This document shows, in pieces, positions 1 through 11,475 of a DNA stretch of 64,000 nt. Made by a program: the position numbers and the translations under genes. Numbering within the stretch: the stretch's first letter is position 1; each line of letters starts with the position of its first letter. This DNA is from Clusia tigrina (Eukaryota; Arthropoda; Insecta; Diptera; Clusiidae). The notes beneath the pieces were generated by a model, which was not told the DNA's origin, made no database searches, and saw only the letters and a program-made list of their open reading frames with translations. The DNA is taken from assembly GCA_920105625.2 (NCBI GenBank), contig OV050030.1:26705016-26769015 (forward strand), written 5' to 3'.

Positions 1-567
1 CAACTTTACCCAATAGTTATTAGGATTATTATGAATATGTTTGCGTATTTTTGCTGCAGAATATGCGTGCATTCATTGTTGGGTTTCACATATGTAACAT
101 GGTTTGTCTCCGCTCTGAATTTGAATATGATTTGAATATAACAAAACAATTTTCAACCATTTTGGAATGTTTGCTATTTTTCTTGCAGCTCCTTGTGTGC
201 TTCCTTGTAAAAATATCGAACTTACGAGTACTGTAAGAATCAACGATAAAGAGCACAGCGAAATTTATAGGTTACGCCTACTTTAAAAGTCATTCTCAAT
301 TTTGCCTCATAAAATATAAAATTCCAAAAATTAATTCACAATAGTGTAAAATGACAATTTTAATTCGTGCTGCCCAAAAGTATGCTACGAAATCGATCGT
401 TTGTCATATTCATAATGCATCAAATTTTTGGTAAAATAGAAATGGAAATTCAGATTTATTGTATATATTTATTTTTATTATTTAATAAAATAATTTTTAA
501 ATTTAGTTTTTTATTATTAATTAATCAAAATTTACCTGTTATAAAATATACACATTTAAGCAGATCT
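1..567. other. AT-rich non-coding stretch
   Basis: Strongly AT-rich sequence with poly-T and poly-A runs. The short open frames here have no recognisable motifs and look like chance. It ends where the inverted SINE tail begins. Confidence 0.5.
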
Positions 568-763
568 ATTATTATTATATCTTACACCATAATTAATTAT
601 GATAGCAAGGTGTCGGGGGAATGAGTTCTAACTACTGATGCCTACGACTCGAAGAGAAAGGGATTTTTTTAGAAAGAAGCATTTTCGAGACCAAGCCCGT
701 GGCAGAATTTGAACTTGCGACCCTCGGGGTGTGAGTCTAGCATGCTTACCAATGGAGGAGGCA
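568..763 (-). mobile_element. tRNA-derived SINE, copy 1
   Basis: Read on the minus strand, this has a tRNA-like head (about 763-685) with an A-box remnant, then a B-box like GTTCAAATTC and a T-arm in CTGCCACGGGC. A body follows containing GGTCTCGAAAATGCTTC and CTCTTCGAGTC, then a 3' palindrome CATAATTAATTATG and an ATAATAATA tail at 582-568. It matches the full-length copy at 5304-5525 along its whole length. The head is more decayed than in that copy and no clean target-site duplication was found, so this is an older insertion. It codes for nothing. Confidence 0.8.
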
Positions 764-1266
764 CCAGAATTATTATTTGTTTTAATTTAAAACCAAACAA
801 AAATGATATCAACAATATGTATTGCGGGTTGAAACTTGCCAAAATAAAAGGACCACGAGTAAGATTTTCAACTGCATCCGTTGACGAAATATTGATATAG
901 CTCTTAGAAGTATAAAATGTTAGAAATATCTACCTATCCACAAGTGTATTGGATTCAGTTCGTCAGTTCGTATTCCAATCTGGCTGGGTACATATGAATT
1001 GGCATGCATATAAATGGGTAGACATGATTATAGCAATTAATTAAGTCATTTGTATAGTAAACATAATCTTCCAGAGTTTTGTAGACAAGTATGAGCTGCT
1101 GAGTTTCACTGTACTAGGATCGAATTTAAGCTACAAGTGTAATTTCCTTGGAGGAAATTCATGGTTAATGGTAGCTTTTGAAGCGGAAATATTGGTTAAT
1201 GAATCCACAATATAAGCTGAATGGATCAATTCTGCGGTTACAGTAGTTTGTTCAGCTTTGTCAATA
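764..1266. other. non-coding, nothing recognised
   Basis: AT-rich sequence without motifs, sustained open frames or repeats that I could recognise. Confidence 0.5.
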
Positions 1267-1556
1267 GTTTGATTCTCAGTTCAGCCTGTGGAAAGTTAAA
1301 TAATTGACTATTTCTCCTTCATCAACCTCACAAACTTCTTCGATAATGTGGGTAAGAACCAAATCTCGAGGCAGTAAAGGAAAAATCTTTCTAGCGATGA
1401 GAGTCATATTAGCAGTGGATTGTCACCAGTTTGATTGGTATTTGTGGAAAATTAAATGATTAACTATTTGTTCTTACTTCAACTTCACAAATACCTACGA
1501 TAATGTGGGTAAGGACCAAATCTTGAGGCAGCAAAGCAAAATTCTTTCTAGCGAAA
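1267..1556. repeat. diverged tandem duplication, 162-bp period
   Basis: Two units start at 1267 and 1429 with GTTTGATT. They share GATAATGTGGGTAAG, ACCAAATCT and TTCTTTCTAGCGA in the same order and spacing. They differ by many substitutions and small indels, so the duplication is old. No coding potential is visible. Confidence 0.7.
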
Positions 1557-1869
1557 TATGGAAAATAGCTAATATGACTCTATATTAGGAATTTTCCATA
1601 TTTCGGTTGAAAAGGAAGATGTGAAGTAAAAATAGAAAATATGTATTAATGAAGAAATGAAGGACGACAGAATCATCTCAATGATTTTCAAATTTATTTC
1701 AGGATCTCCAGCAGCTTTTAACTGATTGGAATATATAAAGTCTGCCGTGATTGCATCAAAAGCAAATTTCTGTTTCAAACCGATACTTAATATGAATTAC
1801 TATCTAATTCACATCATGCCATAGTAGATGGAAACATTCTGGCTATCCAACGTATCATCCCAAGTTATA
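1557..1869. other. non-coding flank of mariner copy 1
   Basis: Nothing recognised. The last two bases (1868-1869, TA) are the left target-site dinucleotide of the mariner that follows. Confidence 0.5.
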
Positions 1870-3152
1870 CGAGAGGTACTATTTATATTTAGGGAACTGG
1901 CAACACTAATGTCAATAGCTAAAATCTGGCAACACCATAATAAAGTTTGACATTTTTTAGCATAACCGTACTCACAACGTGTTGATGTACAAGTGCTATT
2001 TCTTTTATTTACAGTGAGTTAAGAAAATCAATTTGGCCAAAAAACGGAAATTTCAAGAGAAGTTTTTCGTTGGATTATTTTTCACAACTTTCGACGTGGA
2101 TTCTCTCAACAAGAATGTGTCGATGAACTCAGTTGTTTGTGTGGCGATAAAGCACCATCAAAAAGCACAATATATCGCTGGTATAGTGAATTTAATCGTG
2201 GTCGTAGTTGGGTCGCCGACGAACTCCGTGAAAGTCGTCCAAAATCGGTTGTTGTGCCACAAAACATCGATGCAGTAAGTGAATTGATAATGCAAGATCG
2301 TCATGTGATATATCGTGAGATAGAGGACACCTTGGGCATTACTTCCACTTCCATACATTCAATATTGCATGAACATTTTGCTGTAAAAAGATTTGTTCGC
2401 TTTGGATCCCACATAATTTGACAATCGCTCAAAAAACGGCTCGTGTCAATTGGTGTAAGGTAATTAATAAAAATTTCGACAGTGGTGCTTCAAAAGACGT
2501 GTATAAAATCGTGACAGGTGACGAATCATGGATATGATCCGGAAACAAAACAACAATCGACCGTGTGGGTATTCCAAGACGAGCTAAATCCAGCAAAAGC
2601 TGTTCGTGGAAGAAGCACAGCCGAGCAAATGGTCGCCTGTTGCTTCGGCCGACTGGGTGATGTGGCCACTGTTCCACTTGAGCAACGTAGGACGGTCAAT
2701 TTTGAGTGGTATACAACCATTTGTTTGCCAGAAGTCTTCGGAGAAATTCGTAAAACCAACCGCCAAAGACGAATCATTCTCCATCATGACAATGCGAGCT
2801 CTCACTCATCTCGTCAAACAGTTGAATTTTTGAGGAGTCAAAACATCGAATTGATGACTCATCCTCCGTACAGTCCTGATTTGGCACCCAATGACTTCTT
2901 CTTGTTCCCGAATATCAAAGGTAAACTGCGTGGTCGATGATTGGCGAGCGCCGAAGGAGCAGTTGAAGCGTTCAAAAACCATGTTTTGGAGGTGTCTCAA
3001 GAGGAAAGGAAAAACTGCTTTGACAAATGGTTTGAACGCATGCAAAAGTTTATTGATCATCAAGGGGAATATTTTGAACAGCAATAAAGCCATTTTAATT
3101 TAAAAATGTTTTTTATTATTTGCTATTCCCGAAATATAAATAGTTCTCCTTG
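1870..3152 (+). mobile_element. mariner element, copy 1 (rosa-like type)
   Basis: A 1283-bp mariner bounded by TA dinucleotides (1868-1869 and 3153-3154). The 5' end begins CGAGAGGTACTATTTATATT. The 3' end, read on the minus strand, begins CAAGGAGAACTATTTATATT, so the terminal inverted repeats are about 25 bp and slightly diverged. The interior carries one transposase gene on the plus strand. The copy at 28994-30271 is the same family and aligns end to end. The subfamily label (rosa/vertumnana-like, known from Ceratitis) is from memory of the family and was not checked by alignment. Confidence 0.9.
2033..3087 (+). pseudogene. mariner transposase, dead
   Basis: A broken DD34D transposase. An N-terminal helix-turn-helix region (FRRG-SQQECVDEL, then APSKSTIYRWYSEF) is followed by the catalytic core. 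The first aspartate lies in VTGDES near 2519. The second is in HHDNASSH, codon 2788-2790. The third is in YSPDLAPNDF, 34 residues after the second. Lesions include an 8-bp deletion just after the first catalytic motif (near 2533), a single-base loss near 2390 relative to copy 2, and a TGA at about 2938. The C-terminus is in its proper frame (KWFERMQKFIDHQGEYFEQQ). No ATG starts the frame; the first usable codon is TTG at 2033 in both copies. It cannot make a working enzyme. Confidence 0.88.
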
Positions 3153-3154
3153 TA

Positions 3155-5292
3155 CATTCAGTTAGAATGCGCTTGTGAAAGTACGTTTTAAAAGTCTACT
3201 GCCATAGCGTCGAAATTTTGAGTACCCTAAGCAATCATATTGCCTTCATGTTCGGAATTTCCACAGCAGCACATTGAATGTGACAGTCTCGGTGGCCTTC
3301 GGTATTTTTATCCCTATATCTACGGCTAGTTCCAACGATATATATTCAGCAAACACACAGCAGTCAGAAGGATGGTCAACTCATTCAAATGTATTACACG
3401 ATGAAGTTAATTCTGTGATTGAAGAACCCCATTTTAAACTGATTGCTGTCAGGAAAGCAATAAATACATGAAATACTAACTTGTTTATTTGACATTAGAG
3501 AAGAACACAAAGATTAGTGAGCACATTTAATAACAGAAAAGTTTAAAACTTTTATTCTGCTTAATTAAATTTGATTGTATATGCCGCTCTGGACATGAAG
3601 TGATTCCTCTCTTTACTCAACAACTTACTTCTCTTTACTTACAACTCTCTTTAATAGCACAAAAAACCTCAAAAAGGAAATAATATTATCCAACATAATG
3701 GAAAAGAAATAGAATACAACCAATAATCCCCCAAGAGGACACGTGATACTTGGTTTCAGAAACACTGCTCTAAATGGAGGACACATTTCGTTTCGAAAAA
3801 TACTGAACGAAACAAAGTGTTCTGCGAAAGAACAACAACAACAACAACCATTCATGAACATTAAAAGCACTGCAAGTGTGGTCTTACAACTCAAAACGCT
3901 AAATGCTGAATGCTGCAGAAAAAAAGACAATCCCCACCAAGAGATACAAGCAGAATTGAGGCAAGCTGACAAACTGACAGCTGAGGTTGGGAAGATGAGT
4001 GTAAGAGCAGCGAGCATGCCGGCACATCGCGGGCAGACCCAGTGGGAATTAAGGCAGTGGTGCTGGTAAAATTATGACAAACCCACATCAAGCGAAAGGT
4101 GTGGGCAAGAGCCACAGCTAGGCAGACAGATATGGGAGGCTGTCGGCAGTTCCACAGTGGCAGCTTCTCATATCGTGTGCGTAGGCCCTTATGCTTGGCG
4201 CGTTTGCTCATTATATTCCCTAATTATTTCTTATTAAAAACTCGCAATTTATACTCGTACTTTTGTCCGGCTATTTCCATCGAGCGTTAATTCTGGCACT
4301 CATTCGCCTCGGCCAAACTTCTGAGCCAGTATCTTTGGATATGAAATTGTAAATTGCATTTGAAACTTCGGCTTTTTGCTTCATTTCACCAGCAGCAGAT
4401 ACGACCAAACACAACCTCCTTCTGGCCATCCCCAGCTTCCCTCATTCAATGTCCAATTTGACGCTTCCCGTCTTGTCTTGTCTTGCGTCCTCTTGACACA
4501 TGCGCTGTCAGAGATAACGCGCCAAAAATTCTGCCCTGCCTGCTTCCACATGGCGAGTTCCAATTCAACTTTAATGCGGGTAGCATTAAGTGCGCTGCCA
4601 ACTTACCAAAAGGGGGATTTCTTATCACTTGCTGAACTCTTCTTTATTTTGACTTTTCAGTCCGCTTCCGCTGCCATTTGGCAGCAATTCAGTGGCATTT
4701 GCAACTAAACGAGCGATATTGCTGCAATGAGATAAGCGCGTACAAATGCTGTGAGGTGTTTGCATTTTTGACATTGATGTAAATTGTTTGTGTTCGACTG
4801 AGTATCTCGAGTGCCCCGAGTGGAGAGGCTTACGGCCACAGTTGCGCACTAATTTCTTTTCTTTTCATTTGTTTTGTTTTAATTCCTTTCGAAACTTGGC
4901 GAAAAGGTGCAAATGGAAATTGGTATGGCAGAATGCGATAAAACGTTATCATTTTTACAGTTAATGAGATTTCGGAAAACGATTTTAATATTTAGTTGCC
5001 ATTTGCGAGCAGGTACGAGAATTTCAGAATACAATTTTGTGAGTTCAACGGGATGAAGCCTAAGGAACAAGAATGAAAGTTGCTTGTATAACGAAGCTAC
5101 AACAGTCGCATTCGATTTGCCACTCCGGATTACAGAAGGCGTTGAGACCATCTTGCAATCAAAAGTTGGCTGCATATATTTGAAGACAGATCGAGAGGTC
5201 AAAGCTCCTTCAATTTTCTTATATAAGAGTGATATTTATTCATTGCAACGGTGTAAAATATGTCGAAGACAGCAACTGGGAATCACGGTACT
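3155..5292. other. non-coding, probably intronic or intergenic
   Basis: About 2.1 kb with no convincing gene. A short open frame at 3274-3471 and several overlapping frames at 3625-4708 have no recognisable domain and overlap each other on both strands. A CAA run lies at 3834-3849. The moderate GC between about 3900 and 4700 suggests single-copy DNA rather than transposon sequence. Confidence 0.45.
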
Positions 5293-5303
5293 ATATCGTT
5301 AAA

Positions 5304-5492
5304 GCCGCCCTCTGGTCTAGTGGTAAACATGCTAGACTCACTCCCCGAGGGTCGCAGGTTCAAATCCTGCCACGGGCTTGGTCTCCAAAATGCTTCTTTC
5401 TATTAAATATTTTTCTCTTCGAGTCAAAGACCTCTGTAGCTAGTACTCATTCCCCCAATACCTTGCACTCATAATTAATTGTGGTGTAAGGC

Positions 5493-5525
<33 letters not shown>
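5304..5525 (+). mobile_element. tRNA-derived SINE, copy 2, full length with 11-bp target duplication
   Basis: The best copy of the family. The tRNA-like head starts at 5304, with A-box TGGTCTAGTGG and B-box GGTTCAAATCC. Its T-arm pairs perfectly (GCAGG/CCTGC). The body follows, then a 3' hairpin (CCTTGCAC at 5461-5468 pairing with GTGTAAGG at 5484-5491 around a near-palindrome) and a (ATA/TAA)n tail. ATATCGTTAAA occurs exactly on both sides (5293-5303 and 5526-5536). That is the target-site duplication expected from target-primed reverse transcription, so the element boundaries are certain and the insertion is fairly young. The two boxes make an internal RNA polymerase III promoter plausible. 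Confidence 0.92.
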
Positions 5526-5528
<3 letters not shown>

Positions 5529-5639
5529 TCGTTAAATCAAGAGAGTCACTGGAATGGAAACATTTTGGAAGATGACAAACAACAAAATCTGAAGAAAAGA
5601 TTAAAAGCTACGAATTATTAATAAACTCAACCAAAACTC

Positions 5640-6360
5640 TCAAACTTGTTGTTATAAGTTGTAGAATCAGATGCGATTGTAGTAATCAATACTCCCAAGC
5701 CTCTCGTAATGGGCTCAAAAGTTGCATAATTGAAGTAGAGCATACATGGCCATATGTGGGTAAAGTCAAAAGATACTGATGAAATAGATAATAAGATTTA
5801 TCATAGTTATGCATATGACTCTTTGGCAAAAAGGGGCGCAGACACTGCCTTTATAGGTCCAGAACCCTCCTGTGGGGTAAACAGTAGCTCCACAAATAAC
5901 TTGTTTTGCGAACAGGAAAAACGAGGTCTGCTGAACTACTGGAGAGCCCAAAAAGGCATGCGGCAGTCGAGATTACTCATTGATCCTGAACATATCAGGG
6001 TAGATGCTTCTTTAAACCTCAGCAGAAATGACATCAAACTCTATACTGAACTTTTAACAGGACATTGTAGACTAAATTACCACCTGAATAAAATAGGCGT
6101 GGTAGAAGACGATTCCTGTCGACTCTGTCAAGAGGAGCAGGAAACAGCAGAACATATTCCATGCACTTGCCCAGCGGTGGCAAGACGCAGACATAATTAC
6201 CTAGGCAGTGGGTTCGTATCTCCAAATCAGCTAGTTAAAATTAAGCCCACAGCAGTTACGAGATTTATCAATAATCTAGGATTGTTTTAGTTGGGTACGA
6301 GGCTGCACAAAAGGTCTCTCAGGTCGCGGTGTTCTTTTAGCTGGTTAATAATAATAATAT
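5640..6360 (+). pseudogene. LINE 3' fragment (RNase H end and zinc-knuckle domain), NLR-A
   Basis: The longest open part is 5754-6290. It reads from the end of an RNase H domain (DSLAKRGADTAFIGPEP) into the typical C-terminal region of RNase H-bearing non-LTR retrotransposons (LLTGHCRLNYHLNKIG). That is followed by a CCHC-type knuckle (CRLCQEEQETAEHIPCTCP). Upstream of 5754 the RNase H is frame-broken. After the stop there is a short 3' UTR (GGTCTCTCAGGTCGCGGTGTT) and a TAATAATAATAA tail ending near 6358. This is an I/LOA-type element truncated at its 5' end, and dead. Confidence 0.85.
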
Positions 6361-6830
6361 GTAAATACTGGAGCAGAGAGCTGGACGACGACAAACAGTG
6401 ACGAGCAGGACGACGACAAACAGTGACGAGCAGGCATTAGGCGCGTTTGATAGAAATATTGTGCGTAAAATCTTTGGACCTATATATTGGACCTATCGCG
6501 GGAGTATCGGATTAGATTGAACGATGAGTTGTACGAGCTATATATACGCCGATATTGTCATAGTCGAACGCATCAACACCCAGCGGCTATGCTGGTTGGA
6601 TCATGTCTTGCGGATGGAGGAAACTGCTCCAACTAGGAAAGTATTCGATTCGATACCTTAAGGTGGTCGACGCAGGACGGGAAAACCACCACTGAGAAGG
6701 AAAGACCAACTTCAGGAGGACCTGTCTGTATGAGGCATTTCAAACTGGCGTCAGCGTGCGCTTAGCAGAGACGACTGGCGAAGGCTAATTATGCGGCATT
6801 GACCCACTAGGGTTGTTTGCTAGCTAAGCA
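6361..6830 (+). pseudogene. RTE-type LINE C-terminal remnant
   Basis: Frame-broken coding sequence with the pattern RLCWLDHVLRMEE near 6585, then GGRRRTGKPPLRRKDQLQED, then NWRQRALSRDDWRRL near 6750. This arrangement (a WLDHV-LRM motif, an RRRGRP-like basic stretch, then an NWR...DRDxWR tail) is typical of the C-terminus of RTE-like retrotransposon polymerases. A 26-bp direct duplication containing ACGACGACAAACAGTGACGA lies at the start (about 6383-6434). It is probably the missing end of the same family as the minus-strand remnant at 14379-15650. Stops at about 6660 and 6733 make it a fossil. Confidence 0.65.
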
Positions 6831-6887
6831 GAAACTGTTAAGAAAATTGTGTAATGGAAATAGTTTTGATCACTGGACTATACCAAG

Positions 6888-8265
6888 TAACATACAAATA
6901 ACAAGGGAAATCAGCCAATGTTTCGTAATAAGGTTAGGGAGGAAGTTATTGATATCACTCTGGCCATTGGATCTAATACCATAAGGGTCGACAATTGGAG
7001 AGTATCTGACACCTGCTCCTTTTCGGATCATAGTCGAATACGCTTCTCAGTCTACTCAGAGGTAGAGACCACACGGCGTTTTAGGAACCCAAAAGAGACT
7101 GACTGGTCCAAATTCTCAACACTGGCGACCCAAAACCTTACTTTGATGAAAGTCAAAGTCGGCGAAGGGAATGCTAACATTGACAAGGCGGTAGGTCGTC
7201 TCACGGGAATACTGAAAAAATCTTTTGAACTATCTTGTCTTTTGACTAGGCCGCGAGCTAAACCAAAACAGGTTTAGTGGAACGCAGAGTTAGGACTTTT
7301 CAAGAGAAAGTAAAGAGGATTCTTCAATAAGGCCAAAAATAGTCGGCTGGAAGAGGATTGGGAAAACTATAGTCAGTTTTAATGAATACAAAAGTATATT
7401 AAGACTGCAAAACGAGATTCCTGGCAGCAGTTCTGCGGAACTCTGGAGTCGGTCAATGAGGCTTAGGAAAATACTGTCCAGAACCATAACGGTTCCCGGC
7501 AGTGATGCAAGATGGCTACTGGCCTGGCTCGTGTCAGGAGTCCCTGGAGGTTTTGACGGAAACACGCTTTCCAGGTTGCATGGACTCGTACACCGTCGAT
7601 TCGCAGTCTATAAATCTTGCCCGTGTTTCAAGCACCGACGTGTCGGATATCGTGAAGGAGGATAATATTGCGTGGGCGAAAGTCTCCTTCGTCCCGTATA
7701 AGTCAGCGGCTCCTCATGGGGTTATACCGGCTATGCTGCAACATTCTGCTGATAGCGTGATTCCCTATCTAGTTCACATCTTCACAAGGTGTCTCAAGGA
7801 TGGGCATCTGCCACAAAGTTGGAGAGAAGTCAGGGTGGTTTTCATTCCAAAAGCGGGCAAAATAAATCACTCTACTGACAGGGATTACAGAGAGACTTAT
7901 AGATTTGTATATTAGAAGGGTTACCAATATTCGCACAATGGATAACGCGCAACACGAATACCGTATGGGTAGATCAGTGGATAGCGCACTTCATGAAGTG
8001 GTTGGTATCATTGAGAGGTCAATGAACTATAAGGAATACACGTTGGTAGGTTTTCTGGACATTGAGGGGACACTCAGCAATGCAAATACAGAGGCGATCT
8101 GTAAGGCGCTGAGAGATCACGGAGTGAAGGAATTCATAGTGACATGAATTAACACAATGTTAGTTAGCAGTGTCATTAACGCCACTATGGGGACGGCCTC
8201 GGTGAGTAAGTGAGTAGGGGTACGCCGCAAGGGGGAGTGCTATCAAAAGTGTAGGTCTCTATATT
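6888..8265 (+). pseudogene. LINE fragment: endonuclease end to reverse transcriptase, NLR-B
   Basis: The open part 6918-7277 matches the end of an apurinic-type endonuclease of R1/LOA-type LINEs: EEVIDITLA, the thumb of the active site, then CSFSDHSRIRF with the catalytic SDH. After a frame-broken linker comes a reverse transcriptase. VPYKSAAPHGVIPAMLQ lies near 7700, RVVFIPKAGK near 7845, and VGFLDIEGTLSNANTEA near 8050, where the catalytic aspartate of motif A is still present. The copy fades near 8265, just before the motif corresponding to GTPQGGVLSP. Several frameshifts and stops rule out function. Confidence 0.82.
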
Positions 8266-8319
8266 GGCCGAATGCGATATAGTAATTTCACTATACTTAC
8301 TATGGCTATATACGAGTAT

Positions 8320-8525
8320 ACCTACCATCCTCCATGATATAGTGCTGAACATGCTACTCACATAACCGTGAGGTGGCGGGTTTGAATCCTGCTCGTGGCT
8401 TGGTTGCGAAATGTTTCTGTTAAAATTTCAGTCTTTTCGCTCATTACTTCTTTTCTTTTTCTCATTTGTGCTCATTTTCCCCAAACTCTTACACGATTAC
8501 TGAGGGTGTAAAGTATAAAAATACT
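8320..8525 (+). mobile_element. tRNA-derived SINE, copy 3, degenerate
   Basis: Same family as 5304-5525. It has a decayed A-box, a clear B-box and T-arm (GCGGGTTTGAATCCTGC, about 8377-8393), GGCTTGG, GAAATGTTTCTGTT, a pyrimidine-rich body, and a 3' part ending TTACACGATTACTGAGGGTGTAAAGTATAA. The outer stem of the terminal hairpin survives (TTACAC/GTGTAA) although its loop is altered. It lies between two LINE remnants. Confidence 0.7.
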
Positions 8526-8547
8526 CTCTCTACTTTGAAGGAACCTT

Positions 8548-10150
8548 AGGTTAGGTTAGGCTGCGAAGGCGTGTGCGGATACGGTGTCCATACTTCCACT
8601 CGGATACATCCATGTCCATTGTGATTGCCTTCAAAAATGTCAAGAGGAGGCTTACTCGTCATTACCCTCGATTTCCGTACACTTTGGAAGCACCATCCCT
8701 ATTAAACCATTTGGTTTTACAGATGAAAGATCCGATAAGACCACCTTCGTTATCTCTGCCAAGCTTGTGAAGAAGCGCAACTTTGAAGTCGTTTCAACAG
8801 TAGTCTGGGGCATTGACATAAAAAGTGTTGAATCGATTCTATCTCTTCTTCATCATGGCAACCTCTGCATAGCCCGCTCGACGGAATACGCCAACGTTGA
8901 AGCATTGGTGCGATAGCACAATGCCCGGTAATGACCCCTGTAAGCACCCTTACTGCAGGTAAATTGAGCCCTAAGAGAACCTTCGTTCTCTTCATGTCGC
9001 ACCTAGGCCATAAGGCCCGTGAGACTTCACAGTCGTCACGATTAGTCCATTAGTTGTTTGTCACCGCAATAGTGAATTCATCTGTGCTCCTAAACAGTTC
9101 ACATATCGGGATTTGTGTTGAGGTATCTGGTTCGTTAATGTCCATTTCAGAGTCCCTTCTGACCATCTCGTCCGCTTATTCATTCCCTTCTATATTGCTA
9201 TGTCCGGAAACCCAGCAAAGTGAGACCTTGTGGGGTCCAATGTTCAGTAGTGAGGTACGACATTTCATTACCAACTTCGATTTAACTGTATTGGAGTCTT
9301 ACCTTAAGCGCCGCTTGACTTTCCAGTGATGTTCGAGTGTTTCCCTATTGCATAGATTTCGACCTGAAAGAGGCTACATGCGTCAGGCAGCCAATATGAC
9401 TGCCTTGCTTGCAAGCCTTCTGAGAAGACACCGGCCCCCGCTCCACTCTCCATCTTTGAGCCGCCAGTGTAGATGATAATGTCAGAATTACCCGTTACAA
9501 AGCCTGACTCCCAGTCTTCCCTGGTTGGATAGAGAGTTGGAATTCTAGCTGTGAAGTCTAGAGTAGAAGTCATGTAGTCTGTAGCCGTTCCTAAGTCAGC
9601 CGTAACTAACCTTTGACTCTTCCGTTTTATTTCGCTCAAAATTGTACAGCGTCCATAGTTGACTGATTTCCACGCGTTGCACTCCCTTAGTCTTCGAGCA
9701 CAACCCTGAATGAACACCCCTAGTGGTAAGAGGTGAAATAATATATTTAAGGCTTCTTAAGGCGCGCTACTTCCAGCCGCAAAAATTCCGTGGCTAGCAA
9801 GTTTTTGCACTTTTCCAATACGATTTAGATTACATTTCCTTCCCAACGCCTTCCACCAGACGATGGAAACGTAGGTGATAATTGGTGTAATGATTGTGGT
9901 GTACATTCCATACACAATGTACGGTGACAAACCCCATTTTTTCCCAAAGATCCTTTCACAGGTATAGTATGAAGCCATACCCTTTTTTGTTCTCTTCTCA
10001 ATGTTCCTTTTCCAATTTAACTTGGAGTCCAAAATGGTACCTAAGTTTGAGGGAACCTTTCTTTCCTGGCCTACTAACTTTTAACTAAGGATCCAGTACT
10101 CCAAGAAAACGGTTATATTTCTTGTATCTGGCTCTGTGAGGATCGTCCAA
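8548..10150 (-). pseudogene. LINE 3' part: RT end, RNase H, zinc knuckle, NLR-C
   Basis: On the minus strand three domains follow one another. The end of the reverse transcriptase is at about 10150-9757 (LDSKLNWKRNIEKR, then YVSIVWWKAL). RNase H is at about 9717-9040 (DIIIYTGGSKMESGAGAG, where the first catalytic Asp has become Gly; then LFQVEIYAIGKH). The C-terminal region is at about 8995-8750 (VLTGVITGHCAIAPMLQRW, then CRGCHDEEEIESIQHFLCQCP). The 3' end on this strand is a TAACCTAACCTAAGG tail at 8561-8548. A minus-strand LOA/R1-like LINE, truncated at its 5' end and broken by frameshifts. Confidence 0.85.
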
Positions 10151-11149
10151 GTGTCAATTTTGAAACACGTTGAGACTTTGCTTCAATTATGTCGACTATG
10201 GCTCAAGTACTCGTACCTTCCCCACTTGTCAACCACCCAATAATGGTGCAAATGAACTAAGCGTACATTAGTGTATGCAGAAGATTTCTTAACTACGCAC
10301 TCATTGCTGCCCGTTAAGGCATAAATAAGCCAGAACTATTCGACAATAATTCTTGATCAATAACCAACACTGGATCAATTAATAATTCGCTACGCAGCTT
10401 ATGTAGCCGCAGGCATTCTGTGCCACCAATCGCACATAAGATTTACATGCAGCCATTAGACGCGCACTTAGACCACTTCCGGCACGTGATAAATTCATTA
10501 CAGAAAGCATACGCACTCGGTCACTGCGATCACTGCGGCGCGCTGGACATAATGCCGCATTATGTTCAATGTGCGTGATAGCGCCGTACATCAACGCAGG
10601 ATCCATAGATCAAAACCGGGCTGCAGGAGGAGATGCGATGCGACGCAGAAGGAAGCGTTGCATGTGTCGCCATTAATACGAGAGTATGTCAAAAATACGT
10701 TTTGATTTTCCTCCTTTCTTAATGCATACGCAAAATTATTACGCTTGACATGATTGAATATACCGCAGAGTCTGTATGCAAACGATTGATTGTGCGTGCG
10801 GATGTGTGCGAACAAGTGCGTACTTCAGAGCAATCAGGGAGCTACCCAGGAGGAAATCATATCTCGGAAGAGGTGTGATATCTCAAGTATTCAGATTAGT
10901 GTTGTGAGTCTTTTATAAAACATGAATTCGGAGGATTTGAAAGTCTTTATTGAGGTAATTGATTTACATTCAAAAAGGGAGAAGAATCATGCCAAATTAA
11001 AGGAACATCTGTTTTTCCCATTGAGGGATATTGTAGGGACTTTTTTGTATACCAAGCGAGTGAGATATCTGGGGAAAATATTTCTCTTGGAGAGTAAAAG
11101 TAATCATCATTTAGTGAAGCATTTCAATTAACATTAAGAAGGTTTTTCA
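10151..11149. other. non-coding, nothing recognised
   Basis: About 1 kb between two LINE remnants pointing in opposite directions. The open frames at 10379-10606, 10591-10815 and 10922-11131 have no known motifs and overlap on opposite strands. No repeat unit was seen. Confidence 0.45.
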
Positions 11150-11475
11150 AATATCTTTATAATGCAACTCTTCTTCTTTCGGACAATGATGAATGTAGGA
11201 AATGAAGGGAGGTTGGAGTAAGAGAAACTCTAGAACATCTCCTTTGTATGTGTCCTGCGTTAACAAAAACGCGCTTAAAATGCTTAGGAGCAGACAATTT
11301 GGGACATTGCAAGAAATCTCAGGAATGGAGGTGACAGCAAAAGGCGTTGACATCCTACGAGATGTCTACTGGAAATCTGCATAAGGGTCAGACCCCATTT
11401 AGTATCGGTAGGGAGTTATCGGTCCATGCGTGGCTTTATGGCAGCCAGGCTAACCTAACCTAATTTAACCTTCTT
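11150..11475 (+). pseudogene. LINE 3' end with AACCTAACCTAA tail, NLR-D
   Basis: A short plus-strand relic of a LINE C-terminal domain: DNDECRK, then GVRETLEHLLCMCPALTKTRLKCLG near 11210-11290, the second half of the CCHC knuckle. A stop-rich 3' UTR follows, ending GGCTAACCTAACCTAATTTAACC at about 11452-11472. Only the last about 330 bp of the element is present, as usual for incomplete reverse transcription. Confidence 0.8.

Noticed and set aside
5304..5380. Functional tRNA gene
   Set aside because: A and B boxes and a good T-arm are present, but the acceptor stem does not pair properly, and a conserved body, hairpin, tail and target duplication follow. It is the head of a SINE.
8548..8561. 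Interstitial telomere array
   Set aside because: Only one to three AACCT-like units occur, always at LINE 3' ends; they are element tails rather than telomeric DNA.
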